From Sphagnum magellanicum (lineage: Eukaryota; Streptophyta; Sphagnopsida; Sphagnales; Sphagnaceae), in contig CM038918.1 of NCBI GenBank assembly GCA_021904315.1, positions 8,509,349 to 8,573,348 of the forward strand: a stretch of 64,000 nucleotides of DNA. The letters run 5' to 3'. The notes under the pieces are model-generated. The model saw only the letters and a program-made list of their open reading frames with translations. It had not been told where the DNA came from and ran no database searches. Positions 21,738-35,736 of the stretch are shown here, piece after piece; positions within the stretch are counted from its first letter, which is position 1; each line of letters opens with the position of its first letter. The translations under genes and the position numbers were made by a program.

Positions 21738-23924
21738 CATGATGACATGTATATGTAATTGATGTTACTTAGAAAAAAATTCACATACAAACTTCTTCTA
21801 CCACAATCAAGTTCTCATCCATAATGGATTCTCAAGATTCGATTATATGATCATGTTATTGCACTAACGTGATATCATGTTTTTTTTTTTTCCATGCCTT
21901 GATTTTGTGCTTTGTGCCTTGTCTTGTCCTAGTTATGTTGTTCCCATGTTATATTTGGTTTAATATATTTGGTTTTTCATGTTTTATTTTTAAGGTCCTT
22001 GTGCCCAATATACATTTACAAAATATTCATACATTTATTACCTCTAGTGTGTGTTCTTAATACACCTTGAACTCTTCAAGAACAATCACTCAACCTTTTA
22101 ATTAACAATTTTGGTCACACACATTTGAAGGGCTTTTGATAATCAAAAGTGATTTTTGTCATTTGACTAAACCCTCGTTCTTATTTAGGTCAAATCTTTA
22201 TCATAGTTAGACTAGTCAATAGTATTGCCTTAATGTGACCCAAATAAAGACATTTGGCATCTTGTATAATTTGAGTATTTATAATTCCACCTTTCATTTC
22301 ATTATGTTTGAAATTATATAAGGTGCACCTTACTTTAGTTCATTGTTTGCCACACCATATTGTGTCACAAATATCTATTCACAATGCAAATGACAATGGC
22401 TTGCTAAAATTTTAAGTAACTATAGCATTTAATGCAATAAAATTCCAAGAATGATCTACCTTGACCAATTAGTTACTCTTTCCCACTAAAAGAAAAGGGA
22501 TGTTCTATAAAAAATTAATAAATGCATAGTTATGGATCTTGAATGTTTTCAACCAAAGAATTAAAAATTAAAAATTTCAAAATTTAGACATTTTGTCAAT
22601 TAAGTAGGCAATTTTAGACTACTAATTAAAATTCAAATCAAAATAGTCAAAATCTTCTAACCCCCCCTTTTTTTTTGGCGTTTGTTTTTTATCATGTTCA
22701 TTAATGTTGTGCCAATGTGAAAAGAATGATCATTGTTGAGTTTTTAAATGCATGTAGAATAGGAATTGAATTGTTGTTATGTCCATACTAATCAATTTGC
22801 TTGAATTTTCTACATGCATGTGAGTTCTTTGAACTTCCAAAAGTGAGGAGGAAAAATTCTTCCTCGATTTATCAAACATTTGATCATTTTCACCAAACAC
22901 ATCTTCTCCAAGTGCTTCCATGGTATTGAGCATTTTGTTTTTGTTACATTGAAAACTTTTTTTTGTTGTGAAATCTTATTCATGGATTGTTGTTCTTGTT
23001 GTAGTTGCCATTCTATACTTTTGGCATTACAACTTTGCAAACTACCATTCTTATGTTTGGTGGACTATTAGCAACACGACTTCATGACACTATGATCATA
23101 ATTCTAAAGGACCTATGTTTATTGCTTTAGGATCTTCAAGCTTTAAAATGTTTCTTATTTCAAATCTTTTGCAATGTTGTCGCAAGTCCAAGCTTTTGCT
23201 ACATTGAAACTATTTGTAGCAATTATGAAACTACCTTTCTTGAAACTTGCACTCCTAACTATAGGGGACTTGTGTTTTTTTAAATGGCAAACTTGCACTT
23301 GATATGATGACCTTTGACCTTGGTGCTTCTTGCAATAGTTGTACAACACAAGGAGAAATTTTGCAACACAACATTTTGGATATGTAAGGTGTCAAAGGTC
23401 CTTATAACTTAACATCAACTTATTTGAATGTTTTTTTAGATGATAACCAACATTACATTTTAACTACAGAAAGAGAATTTATGTATGCATAATCTTCACT
23501 ACCATACAATTAAATGTCTAAAACAACTAATGTGCAATTATGTTATAATTATTCCATGAAAATATATAGATTAAAAAATAAAATCTCATGTCAAAATTTC
23601 ATAAAATTTTATTATAGTTGCATGTTAATTGTAAAATTGACCCCTAGATGGATGTTATACGCACCATATATACAATTGTGTTCAACCATCTTCTGACATT
23701 GTGGGCAAGTTGTATGAAAGTTATTAATTACAACTAGCAAAAATGTAGCATTCAATCATGAACTACCTTGCAAGTAGTGTATGACATTGATGTGTATAAT
23801 CATGCCATGTGTATGGATTATCATTGTCCATTAGACTTAGAACTTTCAACTATTTTGCAACTAGTTATCAACTACCATGTAACTAAATGTTCAATGCCAC
23901 AATCCTTCACATATGATAACATTG

Positions 23925-24006
23925 TGTGTTGCATATGTTTTGACTCCTTTGGGCCTAAAGGTGGATGGGCTTTAAGAACATGCCCATGTGTGTTCCATCC
24001 ATCATG
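23925..24006 (+). pseudogene. Possible RING-like zinc-finger fragment
   Basis: A short plus-strand stretch reads CCICFDSFGPKGGWALRTCP followed by C-x2-H-x2-C and a stop. The pattern C-x2-C ... C-x-C-x2-H-x2-C resembles the first half of a RING-type finger. No partner half is in frame downstream. It could be a relic of a gene or of a mobile element, or chance. Confidence 0.25.
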
Positions 24007-25679
24007 TTAATTGATCACCCAAATGCATTATAATTGGTAATTCATAACCCATTTCAATCACCTCCACGAGGTGGGCCACTTGAATGGGGCAACTAACCTT
24101 CAATCGGTTGGCAAAATTGACATGCCTAATTCATTATTAAAAAATGAATTTGGAAACAAATGAAAGGCTTTTTATCTTTATTTTTTCATTAAAAATAGGA
24201 AAAAAATAGGAAAAAATGATCACACCCATCCCAAAAATGGGCATATATGGAAAAATGATATGTACAATCATACAATGTGGGTAGTCAAATCTAAGTATCA
24301 ATTTAAGTGCCACCTTGTTCTAAATGATGATCTTTAATTTTCATTACCCTACTATTACCTTTCCTCCATTGCATAACTAATTGTTGTGGAACACCACAAG
24401 TTATGGTTTCAAAATCTTTGGCTAAAATCTTTTTGTAAACCATGGAACAACATTAGCCCATGGAGGAGTTAGAATGTATGGGGGGAAATCTAGTTGAACA
24501 AATAATCTTAAATCGTCTCAGCAAATGGTCTGCCATGGAATTAAAGGTTTACCTTAACAAATTCCTACACATCCTTGGGCAACTTTTCCATATTGAAAAC
24601 ATTCTTATAAATGACCTCCCCTTGCAAATTGAACCACTTGCTATCAAGATGTGTTCCAAAATTAAATTAATTATTCATGCACCCTATCCCAATATCCCTT
24701 TCCCACTTGGCAAAAAATCCCAACATCCATCATTTGGTTTAAAGTCCAAGGCATGGCATGTTGGAATGACCATGGTGGGGTCCTTTTCAAAGTTGACAAA
24801 GGTCATCGCAAAATTGAATGCATGCATACCATGTCACCATTTGCATACAAAGTTTGTGCCCCACTTTTTGTCGTACCTTGGTGCATTTTTTAGGTTATAT
24901 TTTCAATGTGGAGGCGTGTAATGTTGTAGATTGAACATGAGATACAATTGTCTATGAAATGGTGTTTGGCACAACACACATCACCTACATTACACCATGA
25001 AAGGAATGAAGATGGTATATGTGAGGATATATGCCCAAAGCCCAACCTTCGGATTATAGGGGTTGAAGCAAATTGGGGCACAATGGTGCCATCATATGTG
25101 AAGGCTTGAGGTGTTGGTCAAAAATACATACTTGGCCCATGTGTGGATTAGGCTAACCCATATTCCCACTTTATGTGTGGATGACTAAACCAATTTGTGT
25201 TATTGTTCCTAGTACCTTGTTTAAGTAAGTCTTTAAGATATGATTAAAAAATCCTTAGTTAAGATGTCATCCTTGTGCTCAAAAGGCCCCATCCTTTCAA
25301 AAATTCATGTGTATTGGTATAAAATTGGATTCAAATTGCACTTCCCTAGATGGAGCCAAAATGCAAGTGACCCTCCAACTATAATGTTGGATTTCCATGA
25401 CCTTTTGCAACATCACATACATGTGTTTTGGTTTTTTTTAGGGTTCAAGGAGGCATTCCATTCTTGAGAATGAGATGACAATTTCTTTTTAAGAGTTGCA
25501 AGTTATTTTCAAGGTTCCAAGGTTTTGGATTGTGGTTTTCAATTGCTCCAACTACTCCCACAATTTGGAAGCTTCACATTCGGCCTTTTTAACCCTTAGT
25601 TCCATATTGTGCAAATGTCTTCACAACTCCTTGACTTGCTTTTTCATTAAGTTTTCCTTAATATCTAGTTTTACAATTT

Positions 25680-26015
25680 AAAGTGGACAAGTTCAATTGC
25701 AAGTCTATGACCTATCCAACTTGTGACCAAATTACGGTCACAAGTTGGAAAGGTCAAAGACTATGGGTGCCCTTGTCCAATGCATGATTGAAATTTTATT
25801 GCAAGTTGGATAGGTTGCAAACAATGAACACCCATGTCCAACATGCAACCATATTTTTGGTCACAAGTTTGAAAAGTCCCACATTGTGGGCACCCTTGTC
25901 CATCTTGTAACCAAAGGTGGATAGGTTCAATTGCAAACTAGATTGGTGGTGCCCGTGGTCTATGACCATGTTTGGCTTGTAACCAAACTTGCAACCAAAA
26001 TTCAATCACAAGTTA
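25680..26015. repeat. Degenerate minisatellite, about 60-bp unit
   Basis: Blocks of the form gtcacaagttggaaaggtca...gggtgcccttgtccaa recur about five times with strong divergence, some with internal inversion of caagttgg/ccaacttg. Units begin near 25690, 25736, 25800, 25858 and 25910. Confidence 0.6.
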
Positions 26016-27777
26016 AACAAGAGTTTTCTAACCTATTTTCAAGGACATGATATCCATTCTTGACCATTCATATTGTAAGTTTCAATCACAATTTGGACAA
26101 TGCACATAAATTTGTGGAATTAAAAGTATAGTGGTATACTTAGTATACCTATGGAAAATTATGGTCCATCTAAAAATTTTGGGCTTATACTTTGATGTCA
26201 CTCAATTATGAAGTCATTAAATATTTGTTCATTAATTATGGATAATAATAACAATAAAAAATACTCTCAAATTGTTTATTGCGCCAACATCAACTTATAT
26301 GTTGAAACCAATGAAAAAATTGATGTGTCCAAATGGACATTGACATGATGACCAATGCAAAAATGATTCATCACATCATTTATGACAATCGGCTTGTTTT
26401 GGAACAAGTTTTAAAGGATCAAGCCTTGTCTAATTTAGGCCTTTTTAATACCAAATCGTAAATATTAAATTAAATTAGATGGCATTGAAGAAACAACAGT
26501 CATGATAAAAGTTATGTCCAAGAAAAAGGTGAGGAGTTAAATTGCCAAAATGATCCCAACCATTATTTCAATGATTTGGGGGTGGGATTAAATCACTTAC
26601 AAATTAGGAGATATGTATTTCTTTGGAAAAATATTTTAAATAACTACAAGATAGTGCAATTGCAAGTTCAAAACAAACTTATTTTAAAAGAACTATTTGA
26701 AATTCCAAAGATACGAAACATTATGCATCCCAAGTTAAAGAGTCCATTTTGGGAGTCCCAAGAACTTTAATCATTTGAATGTAATCCCCATGGACAACTT
26801 TAAAGTACACTATAGGGAGGTAAGTGGTGCCTCCTTTCAAGTTTGAACCATGTGAACCTCAGGTGATTTCAAAACAAGTTTGTGACATAATTTGGTTCCT
26901 TTGCACTAATCACTTACATTGTTTGATAATTAACTTATGTAAGTGAATTGACCAGAAGGTGTTTGTGAATGTCACTTCATCTTAGTCCCATCCTAGACCT
27001 CTTCCACACCCCCCTTGTCCTTGTGCATGGAAGTAGGGACCATGCCTTGATTTTCCATTGCCCATCACTTCGGGGAATTATAACCACCAATACATTGGGT
27101 GTGTCTATATATAATGTAAATCCAAGGCATGTTCTCAATCTTCCACAAAGTTAAATGGTGTTGGGGTTTTGAAATGGGATTAGTACATGTTCATAAAGTT
27201 GAATTCAAACTGAAATCAATGTATAAAAACAAAAAAAAGGTGATTATTGCAAATTGGAACCAAAATGGTGCACAAAGTCATAGGAAACAGACTCACGTGG
27301 CTTGGACTTGGGAGGAGCCACCTCTTTCTTCCTTAAAATATATCTCACAAATGGTGGTGAGGACAACATCAAAATGGAATAAATTTTTGGGACTTTCAAA
27401 TGTGAATACCAATTTAATTCTTAAATTATGATTCTCATTACTTATTACTCAAATGAAAAGTTGTAGCCCTTGAAAAGACCTTTGCATTAACATATTGCAC
27501 TTTTTAATTAGAGGTTATTTTACGAATTTATCATATGTTTTAATGTTTGAAGGTCAAACTACTAGTTTGATTTTGGCCATTTGTGCTTTGGATTTTCAAA
27601 TGGGGAATTTGACCTCAATTTGCATATTTTGTTTTCAAAACATTTTCAATGGTCTAAAAAATGGTCAATTTGGATAAGGTTTTATCCTTTAAACCCTATT
27701 CCAAAATTGCAAGACATTCCAAGACCCTCAATTCCCACAAGTGGAAATACATTTGGGAATATTAAGGATTCCCTCTT

Positions 27778-28203
27778 GGGTGTAGTCACAATAACACATA
27801 CCATAGCAAGTGTAACGCTTGTTTAATTTTTTCATATTTTAAAGTCGTAATTTAATTTGATGTTGAAATTATAAGATTTGTTTACATAGTTGTATTTTTA
27901 ATATGTCATGGGAACATGTGAATTAAATTGAAATTAATCCATTGAATAAAAAATAAATAGAAACATTCATTAAGCACTATAACACTTACTTTTAACAAGA
28001 AAAGGACTTGTAAATGGATTTCAATGTTTTGAAAATGACATTTTTTGCCAAATTTTTAACATGAACCTTAATAAAATAATATTAATAATTTATTTTTAAT
28101 TTCGAAAAAATTTCAAAAAAATTTCAAGAATATTTCCCCAAAAACAATCACAAAAGCAGTCAAAAAACAAGCGAGTGTGGCTCATGTTATCTTGTTTGCA
28201 CCC
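27778..28203. mobile_element. 4-bp-TSD inverted-repeat element, copy M1
   Basis: A 426-bp AT-rich non-coding element. It starts gggtgtagtcac and ends cttgtttgcaccc, and is flanked on both sides by TCTT (27774-27777 and 28204-28207). Its interior word gggaacatgtgaat and overall order match copies M2 and M3. There is no coding capacity, so it is a non-autonomous (MITE-like) element of unknown superfamily. Confidence 0.7.
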
Positions 28204-28999
28204 TCTTGTGTTTGTCAACATTACCCTTTCGCATGGGTAGTGTGTTTGATTGGATTTGGTAAGCAAAAGGAAACATAGTAAATGAATCGACAAAACTCTC
28301 AAAGACTAATTTGTTAAGATTGCATCCCACTTGGGCATAATTGCTCACTGATTGAGGTTATGGTCCTCCAAATTTCAAGATGACAAAAGGTTTGATTCTT
28401 CAAGTGTACATAGAAGAAGAAAGAATTCAAAGATTGAACACAAGGAAGAATTTTCTTAAACCATTACATTTGTAACCTTCATTTTTGGGGTTAAAAGATA
28501 ATTGGCTCTATAATGAACATTCATATCTAAAATTTGAAAAAATTGTCCAACCATACAAATTTTTGTTTTCAAAATTTCCAATAAACTAGAACCAAAGGTT
28601 TTTTTTTTCAATTTTTCAAAAATAAAACTAAAGGTTATTAAAAAAATCAAATAACTACACAACATTAGTCGTAACTAATGTTGTCTTATTTTAGCTTTTC
28701 AAATTTCAAAAGAACATCCAATCCCAATTCTAATTTTACTTTTTTTTTGGAAAGGACTTTTGCTTATGATCTAAGGAATGTTTTTAATTTGATAAATTGT
28801 TGGGTTTAGTTCTAAACCTGATTTTTCATCTTTATAGGTTTTCATATCTTTTTTAAAAGAATGTTAAGTGAGTCCAATTTAAAATCAGATCCAGTTTTAC
28901 CCACTTATGTGTAGTCCAAAATTGAAGATTTTCTAATTACTAGCACTATTCAAGCAAAAGAAAATGGCGAATTGTACCAACTACATGCTTAAACCCAAA

Positions 29000-29022
29000 A
29001 TAATAATAATAATAATAATAAT
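29000..29022. repeat. (AAT)n microsatellite
   Basis: About seven perfect AAT units on the plus strand. Confidence 0.9.
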
Positions 29023-32000
29023 TGCATAAATGAAACATGGTACAAAAAATAATAACTACATGATTAACCCACCCACCCCACCCCCTCCCCCACCTCACCA
29101 AAGTTTTTTTAATGAGTTTGTGAAATAACCAAATTAACAATGATCCACAAGAAAATTTACCCAATTTAACTAAATTGGTTGTAAAAGGTTTATCTATAGA
29201 CCATTGAATGTGAAAATAGAAAATTATGAAAATCCTTTTAATATTTTTGCTACATGTTCAAACTTGTTGTAAATATATAATGTATAATTTATGTTTGAAA
29301 ATTGAACATTATTCTACCTTGAACATGGATTCAACATTGTTTTACCTTGATATCTACTTATAAAGAACCCATGGATCTTCTATTAGAATATATTAATGGG
29401 GATGACAATTGAAACTTGTAATTGATCAAAGTGTTTTTGGTACCATAATAACAAATTTGTTGAAAAGGGAAAAAGGTGGGGAAAAACCCACCAAGCAATG
29501 ATTTTTGTTCAATTGTCTAATGTTGTGTCATAGGATCCCTAGAGGGATCAACAATAAATGACAAGTATACATTTTTAAAACGTGTTTAAATAGTTTTAAA
29601 ATGCTACGAAACTAGAATCAAAATCCAAATGTGGTAAAAAAATTCCCTATATATATATTCATTTTAAAAAGGAAAAAAAAATAAAGTGGGAAAAAATCCC
29701 TTTTTATTTTTATTTTTCAAATTCCAACAATTTTTTGCACAATTTTTTTAATGTTGCCAAGTATAAGTATAAATTGGGTTAATCATGCAAAAGATTATCA
29801 ACGATCATTCCATTGGGTACATTAAATCAAATTTCTATTGAGAAGTAAATTCATGGATAGTAATGATTTTTTTCTTAAACTCACATAATTTTTACTTTTG
29901 GGTTAATGTAACTTTTATTTTAAAAAATATATCATCCATGTGCTAAAATTTGACATTTGTTTGAAATCTTATCTCAACCATGTTGTCAATTACATCCCCA
30001 TCTCTCCCCCCCACCAAACTTTCCACCCCTCTATTGGTTGCCTTTTTATGTTCCCATACGGTCCCAACAATTCAGCATTATTTGTCTCATATTTCAAAAT
30101 ATTATTATTGTGTAACCTTTTCATGTCCATGTAGGTGGGCAAGGGAGAGGAATGAGGTAGCTAGGTTTGGAAGAGATAGGTTTGGATGACACAAATAGAC
30201 AAATAAACATTATTTTTTGGTTGTACAAATGTATGTAACATTCACCCATATCATTCTTAATGGTGTGATACCATATGTATGATTGACAATTGGTAGAACT
30301 TGTATATATATATTTAAAAACTAGGGTTTGGTAGCTTCATTTTGAATGTTTTAGGATTGTGACAACATTCAATAATTATGTTCAATTTCCCTATGGTTTA
30401 TGAATGCAATGCAATAGCCTAATGTTTTGGATTGTTGCATATAATCAATAGGTGCAAGGTTCATTTATTTGAAAAATTGGCATTGTGAGGTCTATTTTTA
30501 TTTTAAATTCTCTTATGGCTTGCCCTTTAAAGAATTAATAAATATCAAACATCAATCATACACATGGTATTACAAATATCACTTCTAATTATGTATATCA
30601 TGATATTTTGATTTTTAAAAATCATTAGAAAAAATGGGTGACATGTGAAAGTTCATAATTGTTCTTCAACATTAGCACCATGCAATGAATTTTTTAAAAT
30701 TGCTACTCAATTGGAACATGAACATAGCTCCAACTCCAACTCCAACAATGTATTTCCAAAGTCTACACCAACATCAACATTATTCCATCAAACCATTGTC
30801 ATGTGATGAAATGAAACATGAACTTGAAACTAATACAGAAGTAGAAGATCAAATTTCACTATAACTACAAGCTAGTAATAAATTTCATTTCACATGGACT
30901 CTTTTTTGCAATAAACAAACATGTAACCAAAAGATATCATCAAGGTTTGCATAAATTATAGTGGTTGGGGTGTTATGCCATCTTTAAAATATAATTTGAA
31001 AGTACAAAAAAATTTAATTGGTTTGGATGGTTATATGGAGTTGTCAAAATTTTCCTTTTGGTAGGTTCAAAACACATAGTTGTCACATAATCAATAATTG
31101 CAAATATTAAATTAATCTTAACAAGGACATTAACAACAAATTACACATTGTTTACTTGATTCATGATGGACTTTATGGTTCAAAGACAAACTCATGCTTG
31201 TGCTAATATGGGCTAAGTGCACTATGATAGAATTATTTACTAAGTCATCATTTCCATTGTAAGAATACAAACATTAAGATGTAAGTTGGGCCTATAACGA
31301 CAATTCTAATAATTTTACATCTAACTACACATTCATGTTGGCAAGCATAACTTTGAATTGAGCAAACAAATAAATCATTTAAAAACTATTTTTATAATAA
31401 CCTAATTATGTTGGTATTTCATATCCAAGCTATGCTAGCCAAATTGTTTTTATCTATCAATGAATTCAAATATGATGACCACTTTACAAGTAATGGTGGG
31501 TTCACTTCATTAGTTGGCCATGTGCAATGTTATAATTATTAACAACAAGGAAAAATCGGTGTATATGAAATAATTCAATCATTTGAATGAGTTTGAAGAT
31601 ATTCATTTGTAATGAATGTATTAAGCAAGTCTATGATTACTAAACAAGGATATTTGTTATTGACCAAATGGAGTATTTATTTGTTCACATGTGGATTTGT
31701 ACATTTTCCATGATTGAACTTTAATTCATTTATGATCTACTAAATCATTTTTATAAATAAAAGAATTTATATTCATTCATAATATGCTAAAAACTTAAAT
31801 CATCCATACTTTTAGGAAACACATAGAAATATATATTTTTAATTTCTTCCCATAATTTCCTAACACATTTAATTAGTTGGTTATTTCAAAAACATATTTA
31901 AAATAAAAGTCAATAATTTTTTAAAAATAACTTTGGTGGTAGGTAGCATGGTGTACATACATAAATTTCATACACAACAAATGGCAATATTACTAAAATA

Positions 32001-33192
32001 TAGTCACATAACAAACACATATCAAAAATTTGAACCCTTTGTTTACCAAACAACCTATGATCATCCTTTTGTTGTACATATATAGGTGTCAACATTGACA
32101 TATGTTAATTCTAAATTCTTTCATATATCCTAATTTTGACATGTTTCTTCTTGCTCATATTTTGTTCAAATGAACCTCAAATGAACATTTTCAAAATTGG
32201 ATTTTTTTCAAAAAACCATGCAATAACATAAATAAACATTGAAATTGTGAAAATCATTTTTAAATCATTGTTAAAACTCACATATGTTTCACAAATTAAA
32301 TTACTTTTTTAAAATTCAAATTCAAGAAAAAATTTGACTTTTATGAAATCCTTGAGATGTTTCTTTTTTATATTAAGGATAATATTCCGAATTATTATGT
32401 AATATGAATTTAAAAATAATAATTGAAAGAAAAATGTGTTTTCATGACATGATGTACAAATATGCCTTTTTAAAATTGAAAATTGACAAGGTTTCATTTG
32501 ATTACGCAAATATTTGTAACACATTTTAAATGAAAATATAATAATATGTCAAAATCATATATTTTCAATTGCATTATTTTGTAGTGTTGGCATCAATCCA
32601 TTTTTGTGGTGAAATTTTACAACTTGAAAATTTTGTTACAAGAAAGGGAAAAAAACATGAAAATTTTGTGATTTTTAGGGATTCTTTTGCCATTTTTGGA
32701 AATAAAAATGATTAAACTAGCTAGATCTAGACCTAGGCATTTCCTAAGTCACCATTTGTAACAAATTTTTTGTAAAATGCTACACCCCACCTAGACATTC
32801 GCCATTTAATGTTAATTAATATTAGCTACTTTTGCTAGTGGGTCTACTTGAAGAATTTGAAAAAAAACTATGATTATGCATTATTGATTATGCAAATGTT
32901 TTACACATTTTAAACCATTTGTTGCACTATATATTTATCCAATATTTGAGCCATTTATATAACATAAATGTATTGAAATTACTTCGGATTTGGCTAGAAC
33001 TTCATTATTATTCCAATGAGTATTGAACATATGGCCATCAAAACTTTTGCTTTAAATATTTTTTTTGCTTTTCATTTCATTAAATGAATACTTCAGATAA
33101 ATTTATCATTTGTCCAAAGTTTACAATAAATTACAATAATATTTTTTTAAAAAAATTAGACTTGGTTTATTGGGCCCCAATGCCCCCACAAG

Positions 33193-33517
33193 GGACATGG
33201 ACCTTCACATTGGAGAAAGTTTGGAAACTTAGGTTGAAATTGTTTAACCACCCACACTAGTTGTAAACTCCTAAACTTAATCAATGTTTTTAGATATCAT
33301 GGCCAAGCAATATTAATTTGGGTGTACTATTGGACAATATGTTTTTTGTTCATGTGAAGTTGAGATGGATTACATTGGAGGTTCATTCCTTGTTAGGGTG
33401 CCTCATTGGTTATACACCCATGTGGGGGTTGAACTTGTCACATAAATTCATATTAAAGGAAGCCATAATTTTATCATATTTGCATTTATTTGTATGATCA
33501 ATTTGAATGTAATATAG
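33193..33517 (+). repeat. Repeat family E, copy E0 (5' part, interrupted by element M2)
   Basis: Shares with 35144-35736 the series atttgggtgtactattgga, catgtt, ggattac/ggattatg, gcctcattg.ttat.ca, gggggttgaactt/agggctgaactc, then ttgtatgatcaatttga. The copy is broken at 33517 by element M2 and resumes after 34999 (ataggtcat). Confidence 0.7.
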
Positions 33518-34999
33518 AGGTGTGTCCACACTCATAGGAACCACAATAAATGTAATTAAATGTTGGGTCTTTCATGATTTAAAATGATAATTTACATTGG
33601 TGTTCAAATCATTGCATTTACTTATATAACAAGATTCATAATATATCATGGGAACATGTGAATGAATTTGAAATTAATATAGTGAATAAATTTTATGAAA
33701 AAGGTGCAAACACACTAATAGGAGCCAATATAATTGTAACAAGTGTTTTGGCTTTCATGTTTTTGGGTCAAAATTTTTCCTAATGTTACAAATCATTCAA
33801 AAAATTCATGACAATGTTTTTAATAAATTATGAAAACATGTGGTATTATTGAAAATGAATATAATGATGATAGAATATTCAAAAGCATTCATTAATCATT
33901 GCAACCCATGTTAGCATTGTAAGGACTCTTATTTTTAGAAGATTTAAAAAGTTTTGACATATTTCAAAAGATTTTGTAACACATATTAGTTAAATGTAAC
34001 ATTTTTTTAGGTCACAATATGTTTTAATGATTTTTCAAAATATATTAAAAATATTCCCCCAAAAGTATTCATCCAAAGTGGCAAGTGTAGCTCTTATTAA
34101 CTTGTTTGCACCCAAAATCATTTTTAAGCATTATAACTATTGGTTTAAAGTAGGAAAAAATAATTGTTTAAAGTGAAAGCACATTATAATGGACCTTTCT
34201 GGAAGTCACAATTTCAATTCTATTGAGCTAGTCAAGTCTTGTTGTATATTACTCAAATGCATTTGAAAAATATCGCCAAAATGAGATGAGAAACTGAAAA
34301 TTATATTGTAATGCTTCCAATTTTGAAAAAATTACACAAAAAAATCAATATATTCAGTCCAAGGTGAACTTTGCAATGTCAAAAACATCTAGGATTATAA
34401 TCCAAATACCATGGTTATGGATTTTTTTGCTTCTAGTGGAGTTAGAGAACATTCTTATGACTTTGGACTACCACACATTAAAGTATCGTCACACTTAAAA
34501 TGAAAATTTAAAAAAAATAAAATAAAATAAAATAAAAAATATATATATCCTTTCTTTCTTTCGAAACTTTAAAATTAAAACCTATTTATCATTAAATCTC
34601 ATAGAGCTCATTTTGATGTTTGAATTATTTTTTAGAGACATCGATGTAGAATGTGTGTTTAAGAAGGTTTTAATTAAGGTGGTATGAAATTGAACATGGA
34701 AAAAAATGTTAATTTCAACATTATCTTAAACAAATTATTTGGGGCCTGGTTTCTTTGGGCTTAAAATACATTTGATATCATTCTCAACTACCTTTGTTGA
34801 TTCATCATAATGTGTTTTCACCTTTCAATGATTTGAATTTTTTTGAAAATGACATTTTTGGACATACTTTTAATGCAAACTTTAACATGAGTATATATTA
34901 AATATATATATTTTAAAATTACAAACTTTTTCTAGAATATTTCAAAACAAGTAGTCACAAATAGTGACAAGGGCGACTCCTATTAATGTGAACACACCC
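33518..34999. mobile_element. 4-bp-TSD inverted-repeat element, copy M2, split by later insertions
   Basis: The left end aggtgtgtccacac pairs with the right end gtgaacacaccc, flanked by ATAG at 33514-33517 and 35000-35003. The interior matches M1 (atcatgggaacatgtgaat at about 33640; ttttgaaaatgacattttt near 34843; end block gcgactcctatta). M3 sits inside it at 33702-34113. A further 650-700 bp absent from M1 lies at about 34150-34825. Removing those two gives roughly the 400-bp length of M1. The related repeat E2 shows the uninterrupted target (ttataggacc near 35731). Confidence 0.65.
33702..34113. mobile_element. 4-bp-TSD inverted-repeat element, copy M3, nested in M2
   Basis: The left end aggtgcaaacacactaatag pairs imperfectly with the right end ctcttattaacttgtttgca plus ccc over about 25 bases. 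It is flanked by AAAA (33698-33701 and 34114-34117), although in AT-rich DNA that repeat alone is weak evidence. Length is 412 bp. The host element's sequence continues directly on either side (gaataaattttatg | catttttaagcattataac), which fits insertion. Confidence 0.68.
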
Positions 35000-35143
35000 A
35001 TAGGTCATTTAACTATGACATCCATTTACATGTCATGAAATCCATAACAAGGCACTGGGCTTGTTGATGTACATGTTGCAAGTGTGACATACTATGTCAC
35101 ACATTGTGATCAATGTCAATGATCATGACTTTGTATGGTAAAA

Positions 35144-35736
35144 GGACGTGGTCATTATCCTATCCCATGAACTTTGTGCAAACTATCTTGGAAATAAACT
35201 AATGAATTTGATCAAACTTTTGAAATATCTACATGCCCAAAGTAACACCAATTTGGGCATACTATTGGATAACATGTTGGTCCTATTTTATGTGATGCTT
35301 GGGTGGATTATGTTGAAAGTTTGCTCCTTCTAGTTAATGGGTGTTTCATTGATTATGCATCCATGCAAGGGCTGAACTCATTGCCTTTCAATTCCAAAGG
35401 AGTTTAAAATATTATCATAATTGCATTAATTTGTATAACAAGGATGTGGTCATTACCCTATTGCACAAAATCGTGTGCAAACTATCTTACAGGTAAACTA
35501 TAATGAACTTGACCAATTGTTTGGGATAACATGTTCAAAATAACACCAATTTGAATATATTATTGGACAACATGTTGGTCCTATTCATGTAAATTCTAGT
35601 TGAACTACATTAGAGGTTTGATCATGCACATTGGTGGGTGCCTCATTGATTATGCACGTATGTAGGGACTAAACCTTTTGCACTTCAATTTTGAGTTCAT
35701 ACTTACATTGTATGATCAATTTGGATGCATTATAGG
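35144..35736 (+). repeat. Repeat family E, tandem copies E1 and E2 (period about 298 bp)
   Basis: ggacgtggtcattatcctat at 35144 recurs as ggatgtggtcattaccctat at 35442. The following landmarks (gtgcaaactatctt, ataacatgttggtcctatt, cattgattatgca) recur in order. E0 at 33193 is a third copy. No terminal inverted repeats or coding region were seen. Confidence 0.85.

Noticed and set aside
24460-24921. A 153-codon plus-strand frame in the desert
   Set aside because: Longest open frame in the desert but no motif, no recognisable homologue and no splice partners; chance or an unrecognisable relic.
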